From PALSA-350 sp963834445 (GTDB lineage: Bacteria; Acidobacteriota; Terriglobia; Terriglobales; Acidobacteriaceae), in contig CAWIBU010000009.1 in the NCBI GenBank assembly GCA_963834445.1, forward strand, positions 1,736,001 through 1,800,000: a stretch of 64,000 bases of DNA, read 5' to 3'. A model generated the notes under the pieces. That model ran no database searches. It saw only the letters and a list, made by a program, of their open reading frames with translations, and was not told the DNA's origin. Positions within the stretch are counted from its first letter, which is position 1; the number at the start of each line of letters is the position of its first letter. The translations under genes and the position numbers were made by a program. Below are positions 41,614 through 49,646 of the stretch, piece after piece.

Positions 41614-43230
41614 ATGCGCGTCCGCATCCTCTCGCAGTTGTTTGTTCTGGGCCTTCTGGTCCCCGTGGTGGTTTCGTGGCACGTGTCTGCGCAAGCCGTC
41701 GAAGCACCCCGGCTCGTGCAAAAAGACGGCCGCTACGCTTTGCTCGTTGAGGGGCGCCCTTATCTGATCCTCGGCGGTCAGATTCACAACTCGAGCGCCT
41801 GGCCCAGCGAGCTGTCGCAGGTGTGGGAGTCTATGGAAACCCTGCACGCCAACACCATCGAAGCCCCCATCTATTGGGAGCAGTTCGAACGGCAACCGGG
41901 CGCGTTTGACTACGCCAACGTCGATCAAATTGTCTTCGGCGCGCGCGCCCACCACCTGCATGTTGTTCTGGCTTGGTTCGGCACCTGGAAAAATGGCAAC
42001 ATGCATTACACACCCGCTTGGGTTAAGGCCGATTCCACCCGCTTTCCGCGCGTTATGCGCCCCGATGGCGAGCCGACCGACGTACTCTCGCCCCTTTCGC
42101 AAAATACGTTACAAGCAGACAAGGCGGCCTTCACAGCGCTGATGCGCCACCTGAAGCAAATCGATGGGGACCAGCACACGATCCTCATGGTGCAGGTGGA
42201 AAACGAATCGGGCAATTTGGGCAGTGTTCGTGACAACTCCGCTGTGGCCAACAAAGAGTTTGCCGGCCCGGTTCCCGCCGAACTGCTATCCATCACGCAC
42301 AAGCAGCCCGGCAGTTGGAGCCAGGTGTTCGGGCCTGCGGCGGATGAGACGTTTCAGGTGTACTACCAGGCGAAATACATCAACCAGATCGCTGCTGCGG
42401 GCAAGGCGGAGTTCAACATTCCCCTGTACATCAACGTGTGGGTTGACTCGCCGGCTGAAGAACTGCCGCAGCGGCAAATGGACACGCCGGGCATCGCCTA
42501 TCCGAGTGGCGGCGCGGTTCAGAAATTCGTCGGCGTTTGGCGGGCCCTGGCGCCCTCGATCGACCTGATCGGGCCGGATCTTTATTCCGATGATTCGCAG
42601 TTTTACCAACACACTCTGCTCGTTTATCGCCGCCCGGACAATCCGCTGTTCGTTCCCGAAACTGGTCGCGACAACAATTTTGGCAAGTTTTTCTTCTACG
42701 CGCTGGGCGATGGCGCGATTGGCTTTTCCCCCTTCGGCGTCGATCACACCGGATGGAACATTCTGGGCGACCAACCCTTCAAAACCCATGCCAATAACTT
42801 CGCTCTTATTGAGCCTATGAGCCGCGAGATTGCCCGGCTGGAGTTCGAAGGCAACCTGCAGACTGCGGTGGAAGAGCCGGGTGTCACCGAGAAGGAACTT
42901 GATTTCAGCGACTGGCAAGCCACCGTGGCCTTCGGCTTTCCGCAATCCGACGGCCGCTCGGCCCCCGGCACCAAAGACGCCCACGCCTCTGCGGTCGTAG
43001 CCCGCTTAGGGCCAAACGAATTTCTCGTGACCGGGGTCGATGCCAGCGTCAGCTTCCATCTGCCGGGCAAACTGCCGTGGATCCGTAGCGAGCTCGTTAC
43101 CGCCGAACAAGGCACCTACGAAAATGGCGTCTGGAAACCCCTTCGCCTATGGAACGGCGACGAAACCGACCGTGGCCTCTGCTTCTACCAAAAGCCCGAA
43201 GTCCTGCACGTCCGCGTAGAGAAGTTCTAA
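41614..43230 (+). CDS. Secreted GH35 beta-galactosidase with DUF5597-type C-terminus
   Basis: 538 residues with a signal peptide 1-27 (V-S-W-H-V-S-A-Q-A). The GH35 barrel covers about 40-350: G-G-Q-I-H-N-S-S, acid/base Glu in V-Q-V-E-N-E-S-G (near 188), nucleophile Glu in L-F-V-P-E-T-G (near 349). The C-terminal 150 residues form a beta-domain of the DUF5597 kind seen in Caulobacter and Acidobacteriota relatives. It removes terminal beta-galactose from plant or fungal glycans in the periplasm. Divergent from the FucP operon, suggesting it supplies the sugar. Confidence 0.9.
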   Translation: MRVRILSQLFVLGLLVPVVVSWHVSAQAVEAPRLVQKDGRYALLVEGRPYLILGGQIHNSSAWPSELSQVWESMETLHANTIEAPIYWEQFERQPGAFDYANVDQIVFGARAHHLHVVLAWFGTWKNGNMHYTPAWVKADSTRFPRVMRPDGEPTDVLSPLSQNTLQADKAAFTALMRHLKQIDGDQHTILMVQVENESGNLGSVRDNSAVANKEFAGPVPAELLSITHKQPGSWSQVFGPAADETFQVYYQAKYINQIAAAGKAEFNIPLYINVWVDSPAEELPQRQMDTPGIAYPSGGAVQKFVGVWRALAPSIDLIGPDLYSDDSQFYQHTLLVYRRPDNPLFVPETGRDNNFGKFFFYALGDGAIGFSPFGVDHTGWNILGDQPFKTHANNFALIEPMSREIARLEFEGNLQTAVEEPGVTEKELDFSDWQATVAFGFPQSDGRSAPGTKDAHASAVVARLGPNEFLVTGVDASVSFHLPGKLPWIRSELVTAEQGTYENGVWKPLRLWNGDETDRGLCFYQKPEVLHVRVEKF

Positions 43231-43254
43231 CGGAAACTTATCCAATTCACTCGC

Positions 43255-43280
43255 CTCATCTCTGTCGGGACAGAGATGAG
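43255..43280 (+). terminator. Strong hairpin downstream of GH35
   Basis: CTCATCTCTGT (43255-43265) pairs perfectly with ACAGAGATGAG (43270-43280) over a CGGG loop, 25 bases past the GH35 stop. There is no U-run. Confidence 0.55.
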
Positions 43281-43288
43281 ATGCATTC

Positions 43289-43301
43289 AATCGAATCGTT
43301 T
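43289..43301. promoter_or_regulatory. Operator-like half of a repeated motif (AATCGAATCGTTT)
   Basis: It shares the core TCGAATCG with 43440-43452 and 58522-58529. One mismatch breaks the palindrome. Located 150 bases upstream of the second copy, a spacing that would allow looping. Confidence 0.4.
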
Positions 43302-43439
43302 TGAGCCACCTTGCTACGCCTCCCCAATCCCCCTTTGACGCCATCTTCACCCACCCAAAAGAGTCGACTTCAAGGCTCTACAACGCCTGCAAGCATCCGA
43401 GACAAAGCCAAACCGCCTCCAGAACGATGCAAACATCCC

Positions 43440-43452
43440 AATCGAATCGATT
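43440..43452. promoter_or_regulatory. Palindromic operator candidate ahead of the island's TonB receptor
   Basis: AATCGA-A-TCGATT is a perfect six-plus-six inverted repeat 17 bases before the -35 box of the TonB receptor promoter. The core TCGAATCG recurs in the ROK/LacI divergent region, so the island LacI protein is the natural candidate to bind it. Confidence 0.5.
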
Positions 43453-43468
43453 TTAATATGGAAAATTC

Positions 43469-43497
43469 TTGACATTGCCCTATCGGAGCCGTAAGAG
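43469..43497 (+). promoter_or_regulatory. Sigma70-type promoter of the island's TonB receptor
   Basis: TTGACA (43469-43474), 17-base spacer, TAAGAG (43492-43497). The -35 is a full consensus. Transcription would start near 43504, giving a leader of roughly 95 bases before ATG 43600. Confidence 0.65.
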
Positions 43498-43599
43498 TTG
43501 TGTTCTCGAAACTTTCAGGAAACTTGGCTCAGGATCGGCAACGCACCGCCGATTCCCCAGATCCCACGGCATTCGAGAGAGCGGGTGAGGGGTGCAAAC

Positions 43600-46500
43600 A
43601 TGCGAAGGGACTTTATCAGTCGCGTCTTGATCTTCTGTGTCAGTGCAACCTTGCTCGGCTCGGTCGCCTGGGCGGTCATAACCGGATCGATCGCCGGCGT
43701 CGTCACCGACCCGAGTGGCGCCGTGATCGCGGGTGTGACGGTGGTCGCCACCAATCAGAGCACGGGCGTCGAGACAACGACCGTGTCCAACGCCAAAGGC
43801 TTTTACACTTTCCCCGCCCTCGGCGTCGGCAGTTATACCCTTGCCTACAGCCACGCGGGATTCGAAGACCGTCGCGAGACAGCGGTCAAGATCGACGTGG
43901 ATACCGCCCTGCGCATCGATATTCAGATGGTCCTGGGCTCCGTAGCCACCTCCGTGGAAGTACAGAGCGAAGCACTCCAGGTGGATACGCAAAGCAGCCA
44001 GGGCGGCCTCGTCATCGAGAGCGCGCAAATGGAAGCCATCCCTCTCAACGGCCGGTCTTATCTGCAATTGCTTACGCTGCAACCGGGCGTCTCACCGATC
44101 ACGGGCTACTCCAGCACCAACGGAGAAACAGCTTCGCCAGGTGGGGGCTCCGTCTCCGGCAGCCTGAATCCTGGTACCCAATCAGTCGATGGCGGCCGCC
44201 CCGGGGCGAACGGATTCATGGTGAATGGAGCCGACGCTCAGGAGGCCGTACAGAGTGTTGCCGCCATTATTCCCAATCTCGATTCCATTCAGGAATTTCG
44301 CGTCATCACGAACAACTTTGACGCGCAATATGGAAACTTCAGCGGGGGACAGGTCAACGTAGTCACCAAGTCCGGAACTAACAGCATCCACGGGGATGCC
44401 TTCGAATTTCTCCGCAACACTGACACCGATGCCAAGAATTACTACCTGCCGACGCGTTCGCCCTTCAAGCAGAACCAGTTTGGCGGCACGGCCGGCGGAC
44501 CGATACGCAAAGACAAATTTTTCTTCTTCGGGGACTACCAGGGAACCAGGCAGAGCATCGCTCCACAAAGCCCGCAGGTGCTTCCCCTGCCTTCCGCTGC
44601 GGATCGTATGGGCAACCTGCTGGACGTAGCTCCGCAAAACGGGGGCTCGTTTGGTGTGGGCAAGACGCTTGTTTCGAACCCCGGCCCGAACCCCTGGGCC
44701 CAGGTACTCGGCAATCGGCTTGGATACGCCGTCTACAAGGGTGAACCGTATTACACGCCAGGCTGTACTAATACCAACTGGGATCCTGTCAATCAGCCGG
44801 CTTCTGCTTGCGTCTTTCCCAACGCGGTCATTCCTCAGGCGGCCTTTGATCCCGTCGCGGTGAACACGCTTAAATACTTTCCCGCTGGTTCGACCTATGT
44901 TGACTCTCTCCCTCTGACCCTCTCTGACGATAAATTCGGTATCCGCGGCGATGGCAAAATCCGCTACGGCAACCTGTTCGTGTATTTCTTCCGCGACAAG
45001 TACAACCAGACCAACCCCTACGGTACGTCGCTGCCCGGCTTCTCAACCGCCTATCTCGGCACCACTACCATGGCGAACGTTGGTCTCACTAGCACGCTTG
45101 GCAGCTATGCGGTAAACGACCTGCGCCTGGTTTATCTGCGCGCCCGCCTGCTTGGCAATAAAGGTATCGGCGGCGAGGGCGTGACGCTTGCTTCGCTTGG
45201 GTTCAACACCAACACCGCCACCGGCGGTATCGTGCCCGTCGACCCCAGCCAGGAAGCGGTGCCAATTTTTGCGCTCAATAACAACGTCGCCTTTGGTTCC
45301 AGCACCGGCGCCCAGTTCCAGACCAACAACACGTATCAACTCATCGACAATGTGCTGAAGACCATCGGGCTGCACAACATTCAATTCGGCGCCGATATCC
45401 ATGTCGACCAGGTACAGAATCTTTACGCGGCCGGCATCAACACCGGCTTCATCGCCTTCAGCGGAAACGAAACCGGCGTTGATTTTGCAGACTATCTGAT
45501 CGGCGCGCCCGACGCCGATTACCTGTCGGGTGCGTCTCGCCTCGACGAACGCAATCGCTACCTCGGTTTCTATGTGCAGGATAGTTGGCATGCCCTGCCA
45601 ACCTTGACGCTCAACTACGGTTTGCGCTGGGAGTATGAGTCGCCCTGGTGGGACACCCAGAACAAGGTACTGACTTACCTCCCCGGTGAGCAATCTGAGG
45701 TCTTTCCCAATGCACCGGTGGGCGTGGTGGCTCCTGGCGATCCAGGTATCCCTCGCACCCTCTCCCATATCGAGCACGGCAGCTTTGCTCCCCGCTTTGG
45801 CCTGGTTTATGCGCCGTCCGCGAAAGACGGCCTCTTGGGAAAACTTTTAGGTGGCCCGGGCAAGTTCAGTGTGCGTGCCGGGTACGGCATCGCCTATCAG
45901 TCATTGGCCGGCCTGCAGCTATTTACCACCGGCGGCGGCCCACCGTACACGCCGAACTACGGTGGCGCCAATCCGCCGATTCTCAACTCGCCCTTCATCG
46001 ATCGCGCCACAGGTGTCATCCATACCGGGATTTTTCCCGGTCCGCCGCCTCCGGTCGGTGCTTCCCCTTCCCATCCCTACACCACCTTTGACTGGGCAAA
46101 CTACGGCTTGATCGGTGGCCGTGCCTACGATACGCACAATGTATTGCCCTACACCCAGGAGTTTGAGTTGGGCCTCCAGCGTGCGCTGGGTAGCAGAACA
46201 GTGATGAACCTGAGTTATGTGGGCACGGTCAGCAGGCACCAGATCACGCTGCAGGAAGGCAACCCTGCCAACCAGGCTCTCTGCCTGGCGTTGAGTGACC
46301 CGGCCAACGTTGCGCCAACTAGTCCGACCTGCGGCCCAAACAACGAAAATCAAACTTTCACCACCGCCTCCGGGCAAGTGATCGATAACATCCGTTCCCC
46401 GTTCGGCTCAACCAGCTTCGGCAGCCTTACCTTTCTGGCCAGCACCGCGACGGCAAATTACAACTCGTTCCAGGCCAGCATCCAGCACACCTCGCGCTAT

Positions 46501-47160
46501 GCAAACTTCCTTATTTCGTACACCAAGGCGAAAGCGCTCGGAACCAGTTCCGATGACTTCGATAACACCAACCCGATCAATCCACGCTTGAGTTATGGTC
46601 TTTCCCTCGCCAACGTTCCCAACGATCTCACCCTCAGCTACAACATCCAGTTACCCTTTCAGCAGTTCATCGGCAAGGGTGCAGGTTGGAGCCGGTTGAG
46701 CGCCGGCTGGTCGTTGTCTGGCATCTCCATCTTTGCCAGTGGAGCGCCTGTCCGGATTCTCGAAAAAGACGATCACTCGCTGGTGGGAGCCAACGGAACC
46801 AACATCGACGAGCCGATCTTCGCCAACAATGGATCTCATCTGTTCCAGGACAAGAATCCCCGTCACGGCAACCCGTATTTCAATCCGAATTACTTCGCCG
46901 CAGAGCCCCTCGGTCAATTCGGCAATGTGCCGCCCGCATTTTTCTCCGGGCCCGGCACTCTGAACACCGATGTAGCGCTCATCAAAGACACGAAGATCCA
47001 CGAATCGATGAGTCTGCAGTTACGTGTCGAAGCCTTCAACGTCTTCAACCACGCCCAATTTGGCGGACCAGACGGCACCTACACCGACTCGCAATTCGGA
47101 TACGTCACTTCGGCGGCTGCCCCGCGCCTCATGCAAGGCGGAGTCAAGTTCATCTTCTAG
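43600..47160 (+). CDS. Oar-like TonB-dependent receptor of the glycan island
   Basis: 1186 residues from ATG 43600 (GTGAGGGG upstream); the frame is open back to 43498 but that part covers the promoter. Signal peptide 1-28 (V-S-A-T-L-L-G-S-V-A-W-A). Carboxypeptidase-regulatory domain about 30-115 (I-T-G-S-I-A-G-V-V-T-D-P-S-G-A-V-I-A-G), plug with I-P-L-N-G-R-S-Y and F-S-G-G-Q-V-N-V-V-T-K-S-G-T-N, then a barrel that ends G-G-V-K-F-I-F. Likely imports mannose-containing oligosaccharides released by the neighbouring enzymes. Same architecture as the receptor at 7647, but sequence differs throughout. Confidence 0.92.
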   Translation: MRRDFISRVLIFCVSATLLGSVAWAVITGSIAGVVTDPSGAVIAGVTVVATNQSTGVETTTVSNAKGFYTFPALGVGSYTLAYSHAGFEDRRETAVKIDVDTALRIDIQMVLGSVATSVEVQSEALQVDTQSSQGGLVIESAQMEAIPLNGRSYLQLLTLQPGVSPITGYSSTNGETASPGGGSVSGSLNPGTQSVDGGRPGANGFMVNGADAQEAVQSVAAIIPNLDSIQEFRVITNNFDAQYGNFSGGQVNVVTKSGTNSIHGDAFEFLRNTDTDAKNYYLPTRSPFKQNQFGGTAGGPIRKDKFFFFGDYQGTRQSIAPQSPQVLPLPSAADRMGNLLDVAPQNGGSFGVGKTLVSNPGPNPWAQVLGNRLGYAVYKGEPYYTPGCTNTNWDPVNQPASACVFPNAVIPQAAFDPVAVNTLKYFPAGSTYVDSLPLTLSDDKFGIRGDGKIRYGNLFVYFFRDKYNQTNPYGTSLPGFSTAYLGTTTMANVGLTSTLGSYAVNDLRLVYLRARLLGNKGIGGEGVTLASLGFNTNTATGGIVPVDPSQEAVPIFALNNNVAFGSSTGAQFQTNNTYQLIDNVLKTIGLHNIQFGADIHVDQVQNLYAAGINTGFIAFSGNETGVDFADYLIGAPDADYLSGASRLDERNRYLGFYVQDSWHALPTLTLNYGLRWEYESPWWDTQNKVLTYLPGEQSEVFPNAPVGVVAPGDPGIPRTLSHIEHGSFAPRFGLVYAPSAKDGLLGKLLGGPGKFSVRAGYGIAYQSLAGLQLFTTGGGPPYTPNYGGANPPILNSPFIDRATGVIHTGIFPGPPPPVGASPSHPYTTFDWANYGLIGGRAYDTHNVLPYTQEFELGLQRALGSRTVMNLSYVGTVSRHQITLQEGNPANQALCLALSDPANVAPTSPTCGPNNENQTFTTASGQVIDNIRSPFGSTSFGSLTFLASTATANYNSFQASIQHTSRYANFLISYTKAKALGTSSDDFDNTNPINPRLSYGLSLANVPNDLTLSYNIQLPFQQFIGKGAGWSRLSAGWSLSGISIFASGAPVRILEKDDHSLVGANGTNIDEPIFANNGSHLFQDKNPRHGNPYFNPNYFAAEPLGQFGNVPPAFFSGPGTLNTDVALIKDTKIHESMSLQLRVEAFNVFNHAQFGGPDGTYTDSQFGYVTSAAAPRLMQGGVKFIF

Positions 47161-47325
47161 GAGAGCCGGGAGCTGCAGGGCAAGCGCTTCAGAGTCGGCG
47201 TGAGAACAAGCTTGGCCCATACTCCCCCCTTTTGGGGAGAGGTGGGAAATCTAACCGCTCTTCACCCGGGAACTCTTAATTTATTTTGGCCCCGGTGGGG
47301 ACCACTAATGAGATTCGTGAATTGC

Positions 47326-47372
47326 CCACACCTCCCGACACAAAACGTCGTGAGATATGGGGCACCCGCCGT
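47326..47372. repeat. Diverged copy of the GGGTGCCCCATATCTC hairpin
   Basis: CTCCCGAC/GTCGTGAG pairing with flanks CCACAC and ATATGGGG forms an imperfect stem. Read on the minus strand it carries GCGGGTGCCCCATATCTC, identical to 19317-19335. It lies between the TonB receptor and the next gene, so this genome repeat also occurs inside the island. Confidence 0.6.
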
Positions 47373-47423
47373 AGCGGAGAAAGAAACATTTTCCAAAGCC
47401 TGCCTCTGTTTCTGGCCTAGTGA

Positions 47424-49646
47424 ATGAACAAGATATCCTTTGCTGTTCTGTTGGCCCTACTCTCTGTATCTGCCCTTGCGGCGCAGAACGTCGCAGCCGA
47501 TCAAGATAACAATGCCAGGAGTAACGACGAGCGCCTGAGCTTTCAGACGATCGGCCCATGGACGCCCCGCACCAACCTCAATGCTGATGTCGCCGTGCTG
47601 TACGACGGAATCGTCCCCGCGCGCGCGCCGGATCTCGCATCCTGGAAGGACCATGGCTATAAAGTTCAGGTGATGACAGGCGTTTCCTGGGGCAACTATC
47701 AGGACTACCTCGACGGCCAATTCGACGGCACGACCCACTGGGATCAGGCGCAGAAGTACTCTGACGGCCACATGGCTCTGCATGGAGACATGCCCCGCAT
47801 TACCCCGTACATGTCGCCAAACCAAAGTTACGGGGTGTATCTGGCCTCACGTGTCACCAAGGCCTTGCAGGCCGGCGCCCAGGCCATCTATCTCGAAGAA
47901 CCCGAATATTACGCCGATACTGGATGGTCCAATAATTTAAAGCGGGAATGGAAAAGTCACTTCGGGGAGAACTGGCAGCCGCCCAACTCCTCCCCGGACG
48001 CCCAGTATCGCGCCTCGCAACTCAAGTACTCCCTATACCGCGAAGCCTTGCAACAAGTCTTCGACGCGGTCAAGTCGTATAGTCGCCAACACGGTGTCGA
48101 TATCCCCTGCTACGTCGCCACTCATTCTCTGATCAATTATGCCCACTGGACGATCGTGAGTCCCGAATTCTCGCTGATCAACGTAGGAGCCGCCGGCTAT
48201 ATCGCACAGGTGTGGACCGGAACGGCACGCACGCCAAACTATTACGAAGGCCGCCGCCAGGAGCGCACCTTCGAAACCGCGTTCCTGGAATACGGAGCCA
48301 TGCAGAACGGCTCCTCCGGCCGTCGTGTCTGGTACCTCAACGATCCCGTCGAAGACAACCCTAAGCACACCTGGCAGGACTACCAAGCCAATTGGGAGAG
48401 CACGCTGACCGCCTCACTTCTCAACGCCGAGGTGGCGCGCTTTGAGATCATGCCCTGGCCCGTTCGCGTTTTCACCAGCCGGCACCCCCTCTCCGCCCAC
48501 TCGGCAAGACCTGTAACCATCCCCGGCGCATACGCAACCGAGCTACAGACCGTGACCAGCGCTCTCGGTGACATGAAGCAATCGGACGTTCGTTGGTTGC
48601 ATTCGGGAACGCAGAACGTCGGCATACTCGTCGCCGACACCATGATGTTCGAGCGCGCCGACCCGAGATCCTCCGACGCAGATCTTGGCTCTTTCTATGG
48701 GTTGGCCCTGCCTCTTCTCAAACGCGGCATCCCCCTGGATCCGGTACAGATTGAGAGCGCGACTGCTGCAAAATTCCTCGACAGATATAAGTTACTGTTA
48801 CTCACCTACGAAGGCCAGAAGCCGCCCAGTCCAGCGTTTCACCGCGCTCTTGCCAGCTGGGTGCGGAACGGAGGCGCTCTGCTGGTCGTAGACGATGATC
48901 GCGATCCTTATAACGCCGTTCGTGAATGGTGGAACGCTCCGCCGTACGCCTATAAGGCCCCTCGGCAGCATCTCTTCCAGGAGCTCGGGATCCCCAAAGA
49001 CGCCAGCGGGACCTACAAGGTAGGCGCTGGCGTTGTCGTGTCTGCGCGTCTTTCGCCCGCCACGCTGACGCACCGCAAAGACGGCGCGGCGACCATTCGC
49101 AAACTCGCGCAGCAGGCGGCATCTGCCTCCGCCCTGCCCTGGAGTCAAGCCAACGCGCTGGCATTGCGACGCGGTCCTTACGTCATTGCGGCCGGCCTGG
49201 CCGAGTCCATCCCGAACGCGAAACCTTATGTCTTACACGGCCTCTTTCTCAATCTGTTTGCGGCCGATCAGCCGATTCTTACCCGTGTCTCGCTCACTCC
49301 GGGCCGGCGCCTGCTGCTGGTCGATCTGTATGCCTCGGCAACTGCGTCCGAGCCACGAATCCTGGCGGCAGCCTGCAGAATCCGCAAGCAGGAGTCGACC
49401 CCCCAGCGCATGAGCTTTCTGGCTGACGGCATTGCGGATACCGTCGCAACGATCCGGATTCGCACTCAATCCCTCCCGATCCGTGTACTCGCCGCAGGCA
49501 AAGCACTCAGCCGCGCAGACTATCAAATGGATCACGGCATCTTACGGATTCAGCTGCAAAACTCGCCCCAACCGATCCCGATCGAGATTACTTTCGATAA
49601 TCAACCCGAAGCGTCACGATCTCAAACGCATGCACCGGCACAGTGA
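47424..49646 (+). CDS. Secreted protein of unknown function, probable TIM-barrel glycosidase with GATase-like domain
   Basis: 740 residues with signal peptide 1-20 (V-S-A-L-A-A-Q). Residues about 50-350 look like a barrel: V-A-V-L-Y-D-G, V-Q-V-M-T-G-V-S-W-G-N-Y, A-I-Y-L-E-E-P-E-Y-Y-A (acidic strand end near 150) and V-W-Y-L-N-D-P-V-E-D. Residues about 390-530 resemble the class-I glutaminase-like trimerisation domain of GH42 enzymes: L-L-L-L-T-Y-E-G-Q-K-P, W-V-R-N-G-G-A-L-L-V-V-D-D-D. A beta-rich tail follows. I cannot assign a CAZy family. The setting among alpha-mannosidases and the signal peptide suggest a glycan substrate. Its end overlaps the GH38 gene on the other strand by 59 bases. 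Confidence 0.75.
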   Translation: MNKISFAVLLALLSVSALAAQNVAADQDNNARSNDERLSFQTIGPWTPRTNLNADVAVLYDGIVPARAPDLASWKDHGYKVQVMTGVSWGNYQDYLDGQFDGTTHWDQAQKYSDGHMALHGDMPRITPYMSPNQSYGVYLASRVTKALQAGAQAIYLEEPEYYADTGWSNNLKREWKSHFGENWQPPNSSPDAQYRASQLKYSLYREALQQVFDAVKSYSRQHGVDIPCYVATHSLINYAHWTIVSPEFSLINVGAAGYIAQVWTGTARTPNYYEGRRQERTFETAFLEYGAMQNGSSGRRVWYLNDPVEDNPKHTWQDYQANWESTLTASLLNAEVARFEIMPWPVRVFTSRHPLSAHSARPVTIPGAYATELQTVTSALGDMKQSDVRWLHSGTQNVGILVADTMMFERADPRSSDADLGSFYGLALPLLKRGIPLDPVQIESATAAKFLDRYKLLLLTYEGQKPPSPAFHRALASWVRNGGALLVVDDDRDPYNAVREWWNAPPYAYKAPRQHLFQELGIPKDASGTYKVGAGVVVSARLSPATLTHRKDGAATIRKLAQQAASASALPWSQANALALRRGPYVIAAGLAESIPNAKPYVLHGLFLNLFAADQPILTRVSLTPGRRLLLVDLYASATASEPRILAAACRIRKQESTPQRMSFLADGIADTVATIRIRTQSLPIRVLAAGKALSRADYQMDHGILRIQLQNSPQPIPIEITFDNQPEASRSQTHAPAQ

